A stretch of 5,191 bases of DNA from Paracoccaceae bacterium (GTDB lineage: Bacteria > Pseudomonadota > Alphaproteobacteria > Rhodobacterales > Rhodobacteraceae), in NCBI GenBank assembly GCA_009920815.1, contig RFZH01000169.1, positions 1 through 5,191 of the forward strand, given 5' to 3'. Below, piece after piece: positions 1-4,051 of this stretch; within the stretch, counting starts at the first letter, position 1; each line of letters begins with the position of its first letter. The translations under genes and the position numbers were made by a program. The notes below the pieces were generated by a model. It was not told the origin of the DNA, did not search any database, and saw only the letters and a program-made list of their open reading frames with translations.

Positions 1-139
1 CGAGCAAGTTTCGCGCAGCAAGCATATCTTCCTGATCGCTTGCATTAAGGAAATGATTTAGTTCGTTTTGCGTATGACAGGCAGCAATGTGTGGAAATAA
101 TGCCATTTCTGCGGGGGTAAAATGTGAGGTCGTTAACAT
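1..139 (-). CDS. N-terminal fragment of an unidentified protein, runs off the left edge
   Basis: On the minus strand an ATG at 139-137 opens a frame with no stop for 46 codons up to the window edge. The peptide begins MLTTSHFTPAEMALFPHIAA and is of ordinary mixed composition, with no signal peptide, membrane segment or motif that I recognise. No strong Shine-Dalgarno is visible; the best candidate is a weak AGCGAG about 10 bases upstream. It would be divergent from the helicase gene at 521, sharing the 140-520 intergenic region. The call rests only on the open frame and plausible composition, so a chance frame remains possible. I cannot assign a function. Confidence 0.4.
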   Translation of the reverse strand, partial: MLTTSHFTPAEMALFPHIAACHTQNELNHFLNASDQEDMLAARNLL

Positions 140-272
140 AATCAGGACTCGCTATCTTATGGGATGGGGATACCAAACTTTAATTGGTGTTAATACTACC
201 CTTTTGGGGTATGTACTGCGGGTGCCTTGATCCTGTGTTTTGTCTCTGTAATCTGCATACAAGGAATGAAAT

Positions 273-301
273 CAATTAGATCTTGACTTTTACTCTAATT
301 G
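273..301 (+). repeat. Perfect 8-bp inverted repeat upstream of the helicase
   Basis: CAATTAGA at 273-280 is the exact reverse complement of TCTAATTG at 294-301, with a 13-base spacer that contains TTGACT (283-288). As DNA it could be an operator dyad lying over a -35-like element. As RNA it would be a weak AT-rich hairpin opening the leader. No well-placed -10 partner for TTGACT is visible, so I do not call a promoter. Confidence 0.4.
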
Positions 302-344
302 GGCACAAACAGCGGCCTTGCTGCGCTGCCGCGTGAGCGTGCCC
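301..344 (+). promoter_or_regulatory. Two-tier GC-rich hairpin in the helicase leader
   Basis: An outer stem GGGCAC (301-306) with GTGCCC (339-344) encloses an inner stem GCGGC (312-316) with GCCGC (328-332). They are separated by internal loops of 5 and 6 bases and closed by an 11-base loop (317-327). Within that loop TGCTGC (319-324) is complementary to GCAGCA at 371-376, so a loop-to-downstream tertiary contact is possible. Nested stems of this kind suggest a folded RNA rather than a simple operator. No known RNA family was recognised. Confidence 0.4.
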
Positions 345-462
345 TATGAATGTCATTCTGGACGAAGGGTGCAGCAGCATTTTCTCTTCCCCCATCACGC
401 AGGGTTGATCAGCTATCCAGATCGCGGGAATGTGCCTGCGCTCTTAAAGATGGCTTCCCCTA

Positions 463-484
463 GCGCCCATGAAGACATGGGTGT
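463..484 (+). promoter_or_regulatory. Leader hairpin with AAGA tetraloop
   Basis: CCCATG (466-471) and CATGGG (476-481) pair around the tetraloop AAGA (472-475). The stem extends to nine pairs down to 463/484 using one C-G and two G-U pairs. It lies 37 bases upstream of the helicase start and directly before a second hairpin. There is no U-tract after it, so it is more likely a leader structure than a terminator. Confidence 0.45.
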
Positions 485-488
485 GATG

Positions 489-516
489 TTCTTTTGGGTT
501 TGCCAAAAGAAAGGAA
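489..516 (+). promoter_or_regulatory. Hairpin abutting the helicase Shine-Dalgarno
   Basis: CTTTTGG (491-497) pairs perfectly with CCAAAAG (503-509) around loop GTTTG. Two further U-A pairs (489-511 and 490-510) give a nine-pair stem. The ribosome binding site AAGGAA (511-516) sits five bases (516 to 521) before the ATG, and its first base is the closing pair of the stem. The 3' arm therefore touches the Shine-Dalgarno and could limit ribosome access depending on temperature or helicase activity. The structure is seen in the sequence; the regulatory role is inferred. Confidence 0.5.
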
Positions 517-520
517 TGAT

Positions 521-1825
521 ATGTTTGATTTTGATATGCTCGGTCTTGCACCTGCATTAAAGGACGCATTGGTGCGTCTGAAATTCACCAAACCGACACC
601 TATCCAGGCACAAGCTATCCCTCTGGCATTGGATGGCCACGATATATTAGGGCTTGCACAAACGGGTACGGGCAAAACACTAGCTTTTGGTTTGCCGTTG
701 ATTGATCGGCTTTTGGCTGTTCCAGGAAAACCAGCACCAAAAACACCAAAAGCGTTGATTTTGGCGCCAACGCGTGAGCTTGTGAACCAGATTGCGGACA
801 ATCTGACAGAGCTTTCTAAAAATACCAAAGTGCGCATCGTCACCGTTGTGGGCGGCCAGTCTATTTTAAAACAGATGCAGGCGCTTAAACGTGGATGCGA
901 TATTTTGGTCGCAACCCCCGGCCGTTTGATCGATTTGATTGAGCGCGAAGCGGTGATCTTGGATCAAGTGACGTATTTAGTCTTGGATGAAGCCGACCAA
1001 ATGTTGGACATGGGCTTTGGGCAAGCGTTACAGCGTATTGAACCAGAGCTTGGTACGCCGCGTCAAACCATGTTGTTTTCGGCGACGATGTCGAAACAGA
1101 TGGAAAAGATTTCAGCCGCTTACTTAAATAAGCCCCGTAAAGTGCAAATGGCCGCCGAAGGTACCGCCGCTGAACGCGTTGAGCAGTCAGTACATATCGT
1201 CGCCGAGTCTGTCAAAAATGACCTACTGCGCGAGATTTTGAACCAAGACCGCAAAGCCCCTACGTTGATTTTTGTAAAGACCAAATTTGGGACTGAAAAA
1301 TTAATGAAAGCGCTTGTGGCTCAAGGCTATAATGCTGGATCAATCCACGGCAACAAGAGCCAAAGCCAACGTGACCGCGCAATAAAGGCGTTTCGTGATG
1401 GGCAGATGACAATTCTGTGTGCGACCGATGTCGCTGCGCGTGGTATTGACATCCCTGATGTCGAACGTGTGATAAATTTAAATTTGCCGATGCAACCAGA
1501 TGCTTATATCCACCGTATCGGCAGAACAGGCCGTGCAGGACGTTCGGGCATCGCGATCACCTTGTGTGCGACGACCGAAATTGCGCTGTTGCGGGATGTT
1601 GAAAAGCTGATGAAAACAGAAATTCCGGTCGCAAGCGGCGCAGAGTTGCTGAGAAACCTAGAACCACCTGTAAATAATACCCCGAAAAAAGGCGGAGGAC
1701 GTCGACGGTTCGGCGGCGGCGGCGGTAAACCGGATGGCGCGAAACGTGCACATCGTGGACAAGGTGCAAGAAAATTTGGAGGAGGCGGTAAAAACGCCTC
1801 CGGCGGACGCAAAAAGTCTGCCTAA
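521..1825 (+). CDS. rhlE: DEAD-box ATP-dependent RNA helicase, RhlE type
   Basis: This 434-residue protein is a complete superfamily 2 RNA helicase, which uses ATP to unwind short RNA duplexes in ribosome assembly, mRNA turnover and cold adaptation. All the motifs are intact: Q motif (F22 to Q29, TPIQ), Walker A AQTGTGKT (46-53), APTREL (82-87), TPGR (132-135), DEAD (156-159), SAT (187-189), TLIFVKTK (248-255), ATDVAARGID (301-310) and HRIGRTGRAG (331-340). The HGNKSQ.QRD segment (276-285) is typical of RhlE. Residues 386-434 form a basic Gly/Arg/Lys-rich tail with GGGG runs, which probably binds RNA. The start at 521 is chosen because AAGGAA at 511-516 is well spaced and the usual MxDF-like N-terminus follows. 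An in-frame TTG at 494 lies inside a leader hairpin and is less likely. The gene appears monocistronic, with a structured leader before it and a hairpin after it. SrmB, DbpA and CsdA are less likely because of the tail and length. Confidence 0.93.
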   Translation: MFDFDMLGLAPALKDALVRLKFTKPTPIQAQAIPLALDGHDILGLAQTGTGKTLAFGLPLIDRLLAVPGKPAPKTPKALILAPTRELVNQIADNLTELSKNTKVRIVTVVGGQSILKQMQALKRGCDILVATPGRLIDLIEREAVILDQVTYLVLDEADQMLDMGFGQALQRIEPELGTPRQTMLFSATMSKQMEKISAAYLNKPRKVQMAAEGTAAERVEQSVHIVAESVKNDLLREILNQDRKAPTLIFVKTKFGTEKLMKALVAQGYNAGSIHGNKSQSQRDRAIKAFRDGQMTILCATDVAARGIDIPDVERVINLNLPMQPDAYIHRIGRTGRAGRSGIAITLCATTEIALLRDVEKLMKTEIPVASGAELLRNLEPPVNNTPKKGGGRRRFGGGGGKPDGAKRAHRGQGARKFGGGGKNASGGRKKSA

Positions 1826-1836
1826 TCGGTGTGCTA

Positions 1837-1861
1837 TCGTTGGGGGCGTTGCCCCTAACGA
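1837..1861 (+). terminator. Hairpin after the helicase gene, probable terminator without U-tract
   Basis: Eleven bases after the TAA, an 11-pair stem runs from 1837/1861 inward. CGTT pairs with AACG, followed by a G-U pair and GGGGC with GCCCC, around the three-base loop GTT. The stem is strong enough for an intrinsic terminator. However, the sequence that follows (ACATACTACA) has no T run, and neither does the other strand. Its place directly behind the gene supports a role in transcription termination or mRNA 3'-end protection. It could also be a dispersed GC-rich palindromic repeat. Confidence 0.5.
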
Positions 1862-2371
1862 CATACTACACCTTACATATTGTTACTAAAAAATTATTTT
1901 CAAATGATGCGTTTATCCCGAAAGTTTTTGGACCGTTAGCCAGAGCCTGCGTTTTTGCCTGTCGCACGATGTACATACAGCTTTCCATTGGGCGCTTAGG
2001 TTCGGTTTCCCATTACGTTTTGCTGAATTTAACAAAATCTTCAGGCAGTAACGGCCAGCCAGTAATTCGAATCGTGCAGTAGATTTGCAGTTTGCATCAA
2101 CTTTCTCGCGTGAAATCAAAGAGTATGAGGCATAGCTTTCTGTCGTCATGGTACATGCTGGCACTTTGGGGTAATAGGTTCACGTCCACTGTGGATCGCC
2201 TTACCAGCCATTGGATTTTCCACGCGTTTGATCGGCCGGAATACACGATTTATACCCCGTATGTGCACCATTTTCGTTTTCACTTAATTGTGCGAAGATG
2301 CTAATTTTACCCAATATTTTATGCTCCTGACGGAATAAAACTAAAGGCAAACATCTTTGTAATGATAAAAT
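1862..2371. other. Non-coding AT-rich gap with no supported gene
   Basis: About 510 bases between the helicase hairpin and the 2372 hairpin contain only short frames, none with a convincing Shine-Dalgarno plus recognisable protein. Small symmetries (TTTTG/CAAAA at 2018-2037, TGTACA near 1971) are what chance would give. Two patches look faintly protein-like: a minus-strand 40-codon frame at 1866-1988, and a plus-strand frame from about 2125 to 2304. Either may be decayed coding sequence, and neither is strong enough to annotate as a gene. Confidence 0.5.
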
Positions 2372-2397
2372 GGGGTTCCAGCCCCAGCTGGAACCCC
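2372..2397 (-). terminator. Perfect 11-bp hairpin, terminator-like in the minus direction
   Basis: GGGGTTCCAGC (2372-2382) and GCTGGAACCCC (2387-2397) are exact reverse complements around a four-base loop, with 8 of 11 pairs G-C. Read on the minus strand the stem is followed by ATTTTATCATT, a T-rich tail fitting an intrinsic terminator. On the plus strand it is followed by TGTCACCCC, which does not fit. The orientation therefore points to a minus-strand transcript entering from 2400-2700, where I find no protein gene, or to a barrier that stops transcription leaking away from the operon promoter region. Confidence 0.6.
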
Positions 2398-2494
2398 TGT
2401 CACCCCACGCGCTCCCACAAACACGTTGGTTAAGGATCCAGCCATCCTAGCCGATAAAATTACGATAACTGATCTTGCGATATGTTCCAAGAAA

Positions 2495-2615
2495 AGCTTA
2501 GATCAAACTTGAATAAAAGGCATGGTGTCTTGTGGTCTGTTTTGATTGTGATGTATCGCAATTGTATCAGACCTAACGACACCCATTGTCTTTTGATCAA
2601 ATTCTGAATTATGTT
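2495..2615. repeat. Long imperfect palindrome upstream of the molybdenum hydroxylase operon
   Basis: The two halves are reverse-complementary about a centre at 2553/2554. The exactly paired blocks are ATTGTGAT (2545-2552) with ATCGCAAT (2555-2562, one G-T), GGTCTG (2534-2539) with CAGACC (2568-2573), GGTGTC (2524-2529) with GACACC (2578-2583), AAAAG (2515-2519) with CTTTT (2590-2594), and TTGA (2509-2512) with TCAA (2597-2600). Weaker pairing continues to 2495/2615. By hand count, about 40 of 48 positions between 2506 and 2553 pair when wobbles are included, with two bulged bases in the right arm. This is far beyond chance. It could be nested operator DNA, a long RNA hairpin on either strand, or a small palindromic mobile element. 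Confidence 0.75.
2542..2570 (+). promoter_or_regulatory. Weak sigma-70-like promoter candidate inside the palindrome
   Basis: TTGATT (2542-2547) and TATCAG (2565-2570) are separated by 17 bases, and each matches four of six consensus positions. If used, transcription would start near 2577 and give a leader of roughly 130 bases carrying the 2615-2634 and 2636-2648 symmetries. Its overlap with the palindrome core would suit repressor control. The match is weak, and AT-rich sequence gives many such hits. Confidence 0.25.
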
Positions 2616-2634
2616 CCGGCTGGAGGAAGCCGGA
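2615..2634 (+). promoter_or_regulatory. Hairpin with GGAGGA loop in the operon leader
   Basis: TCCGGCT (2615-2621) and AGCCGGA (2628-2634) pair perfectly around the hexaloop GGAGGA (2622-2627). On the plus strand the loop shows a Shine-Dalgarno-like sequence with no start codon in range. On the minus strand it shows UCCUCC, an anti-Shine-Dalgarno-like sequence. Both kinds of exposed loop occur in regulatory RNAs. The role here is unknown. Confidence 0.5.
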
Positions 2635-2635
2635 T

Positions 2636-2648
2636 CACGCCTGGCGTG
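2636..2648. promoter_or_regulatory. Perfect 6-1-6 palindrome, candidate operator
   Basis: CACGCC-T-GGCGTG is perfectly symmetric and extends to ATCACGCC/GGCGTGGT if one G-T is allowed. It lies about 60 bases before the M-subunit start. Compact odd-length palindromes like this are typical binding sites for dimeric repressors. No regulator gene is in the window, and I cannot name the family. It could instead be a short RNA hairpin stacked on the 2615-2634 hairpin. Confidence 0.4.
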
Positions 2649-2708
2649 GTTTGGAAAAAATAGCACTGGGCGATTTTTTAGCTTGGTCGACAATTACAGG
2701 GGTTTTGT

Positions 2709-3575
2709 ATGAACTATCATAATCCATCGAATTTTTCAGATGCGGCACGGATTGCGCGTGATGCGTCAGGTGTAACGCGCTTTTTGGCGGGCGGCACGGA
2801 TGTATTGGTGCAGATGCGCGCGGGCGCGGTAACGCCTGATGACATCATAGATATCAAGAATATTCCTGGTGTTGATGCGATCACGCGCACAGCCGATGGC
2901 GGTTTCATCATTGGTGCAGCTGTTTCTGGGGCGCAGATGGGGGCGGATGCAGATTTGGTTTCAGCTTGGCCTGGTGTCGTCGAGGGGATGGAGTTGGTAG
3001 GATCCACCCAAGTGCAGGGCCGTGCCACCTTGGCAGGAAACTTATGCAATGGTTCACCTGCGGCAGACAGCGTACCTGGTTTGATTGCAGCTGGCGCAAC
3101 CGCGCAAATCGTTAGTGCCGACGGGGTCCGCGATATCGCAATCGAGGATATTCCAGCAGGGCCGGGCCGGTCTAATTTGGTAAAAGGCGAAGTGATCGCA
3201 TCAATCACTTTGCCTGCACGTGGACAGGGCGGCGGTGATGCATATTTGCGTTTCACACCCCGTACAGAAATGGACATCGCAGTGGTGGGGTGTGCCATCA
3301 ATCTGACCATTGAGGGCGACGTTATTACATCAGCCCGTGTTGCACTTGGTGCGGTTGCACCAACAGTTGTATTGGTGCCAGAGGCGGCAGATGCCATCAT
3401 TGGCACCACTTTGGATGACGCAGCGATCGCGGCTTTGATGAATGTGGTCAGCGCGGCGGCAAAACCTATTTCCGACAAACGCGGTACGGCAGAGTTCCGT
3501 AAAGACGTTGTCGGCGTCTTGGCAAAGCGCGTTGCAAAAATTGCCTATGCACGTGCCAAAGGAGAAGCAGTATGA
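2709..3575 (+). CDS. Molybdenum hydroxylase FAD-binding subunit M (CoxM-like, xanthine dehydrogenase family)
   Basis: This 288-residue protein is the medium, flavin-carrying subunit of a three-subunit molybdenum hydroxylase. It takes electrons from the Fe-S subunit onto FAD and passes them to an acceptor in the cytoplasm. The N-terminal FAD domain shows the pyrophosphate-binding AGGTDVL (27-33) and the second flavin motif TLAGNLCNGSPAAD (107-120). RFTPRTEMDIA (181-191) and the C-terminal CO-dehydrogenase flavoprotein domain (about 180-285, with VALGAVAPT and an FRKDVV segment) complete the family pattern. The length is normal for CoxM-type subunits (about 270-290). The start is supported by AGGGG at 2698-2702, six bases before the ATG, and by the typical MNYHNP opening. 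It is the first gene of the operon; its TGA overlaps the S start by four bases (ATGA), indicating translational coupling. The substrate cannot be read from this subunit. Confidence 0.92.
   Translation: MNYHNPSNFSDAARIARDASGVTRFLAGGTDVLVQMRAGAVTPDDIIDIKNIPGVDAITRTADGGFIIGAAVSGAQMGADADLVSAWPGVVEGMELVGSTQVQGRATLAGNLCNGSPAADSVPGLIAAGATAQIVSADGVRDIAIEDIPAGPGRSNLVKGEVIASITLPARGQGGGDAYLRFTPRTEMDIAVVGCAINLTIEGDVITSARVALGAVAPTVVLVPEAADAIIGTTLDDAAIAALMNVVSAAAKPISDKRGTAEFRKDVVGVLAKRVAKIAYARAKGEAV
3558..3564 (+). promoter_or_regulatory. Strong Shine-Dalgarno of the S subunit inside the M gene
   Basis: AAAGGAG seven bases before the ATG at 3572 is the best ribosome binding site in the window. It lies within the last codons of the M gene, which fixes the S start and supports high, coupled translation of the small subunit. 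Confidence 0.75.
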
Positions 3576-4051
3576 GTAAAGTACACGTATCGACGACCGT
3601 AAACGGTGAGGCAGTCGAATTTTTGGCTGACACACGTGATAGCCTATTGGACAGTCTGCGTGATAGTCTGGGCCTTACAGGTACAAAAGAAGGCTGTGGC
3701 ACGGGCGATTGTGGCGCGTGTTCGGTTGTGGTGGATGGCACTTTGGTGTGTTCTTGTTTGATGCTAGGTGTCGAAGCGCAAGGCAAACAGATTGAAACCA
3801 TCGAAGGCATGGCGAACGGTGATGCGTTGCACCCTTTGCAGCGTAAATTCATTGAACACGCTGCTCTGCAATGTGGTTTCTGCACGCCAGGCATTTTAGT
3901 TGCGTCAAAAGCATTGTTGGAAAAAAATCCTGATCCATCCGAAGAAGAAGTACGATATTGGTTGGCGGGCAACCTGTGCCGTTGCACTGGCTATGACAAA
4001 ATTATCCGCGCGGTCATGGATGCCGCCGAAGAAATGCGGGGGGCTGCATAA
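3572..4051 (+). CDS. Molybdenum hydroxylase [2Fe-2S] subunit S (CoxS-like)
   Basis: This 159-residue protein is the small electron-transfer subunit, carrying two [2Fe-2S] clusters that link the molybdenum site to FAD. The N-terminal plant-ferredoxin-like domain (about 1-78) holds the first cluster with C42, C47, C50 and C62 in the GCGTGDCGAC region, in the family spacing C-x4-C-x2-C-x11-C. The C-terminal helical domain (about 85-155) holds the second cluster with C101 and C104 (LQCGFCTPG) and C136 and C138 (NLCRCTGY). All eight ligands are present, so the subunit should be functional, and the length matches CoxS-type proteins (about 155-170). There is no signal peptide, so it should be cytoplasmic. 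It overlaps M by four bases at its start and L by one base at its end (TAATG), making a tight M-S-L unit. Confidence 0.95.
   Translation: MSKVHVSTTVNGEAVEFLADTRDSLLDSLRDSLGLTGTKEGCGTGDCGACSVVVDGTLVCSCLMLGVEAQGKQIETIEGMANGDALHPLQRKFIEHAALQCGFCTPGILVASKALLEKNPDPSEEEVRYWLAGNLCRCTGYDKIIRAVMDAAEEMRGAA

Larger units (their letters stand above)
140..520. other. Intergenic region and probable leader of the helicase gene
   Basis: This 381-base stretch holds no gene that I can support. The left half (140-300) is AT-rich and contains two short dyads: ACCAA/TTGGT at 172-188 and TACCC/GGGTA at 197-211. It is the likely place for a promoter, but no clear -35/-10 pair stands out; TTGATC at 227-232 with TAATCT at 249-254 is only a weak match. 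The right half (301-511) is noticeably more GC-rich than its surroundings and contains a series of inverted repeats, several listed separately, consistent with a structured 5' untranslated region. An unusually long leader is common for DEAD-box helicase genes, but the transcription start is not known here. Confidence 0.55.

Noticed and set aside
494..520. Upstream in-frame TTG as the helicase start
   Set aside because: It lies inside the 489-511 hairpin and lacks a ribosome site. The ATG at 521 has AAGGAA at good spacing and the expected family N-terminus.
318..560. 80-codon plus-strand frame with a TTG start
   Set aside because: It overlaps the helicase start in another frame, has no Shine-Dalgarno, and crosses the leader hairpins. 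It is most likely a chance frame.
1866..1988. Minus-strand 40-codon frame containing AKTQALANGPKTFG
   Set aside because: The composition is protein-like, but there is no Shine-Dalgarno and no recognised family. It overlaps another minus frame (1913-2164), so it may be a relic but is not a supportable gene.
1913..2164. 83-codon minus-strand frame with a GTG start
   Set aside because: No recognisable domain or ribosome site. It lies in an AT-rich gap where such frames arise by chance.
2460..2693. 77-codon minus-strand frame
   Set aside because: It starts at TTG, has a low-complexity unlikely composition, and runs through the long palindrome, which explains the sequence better.
2495..2700. Molybdenum-cofactor (Moco/Tuco) riboswitch ahead of the operon
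   Set aside because: Considered because the operon encodes a molybdenum enzyme and the leader is structured. I could not match the known conserved core by eye, and a covariance-model scan (RF01055) would be needed to reopen the idea.
2717..3478. 253-codon minus-strand frame inside the M gene
   Set aside because: It is antisense to a clearly recognised FAD-binding subunit. The open frame follows from the codon usage of the real gene, and its translation has no domain.
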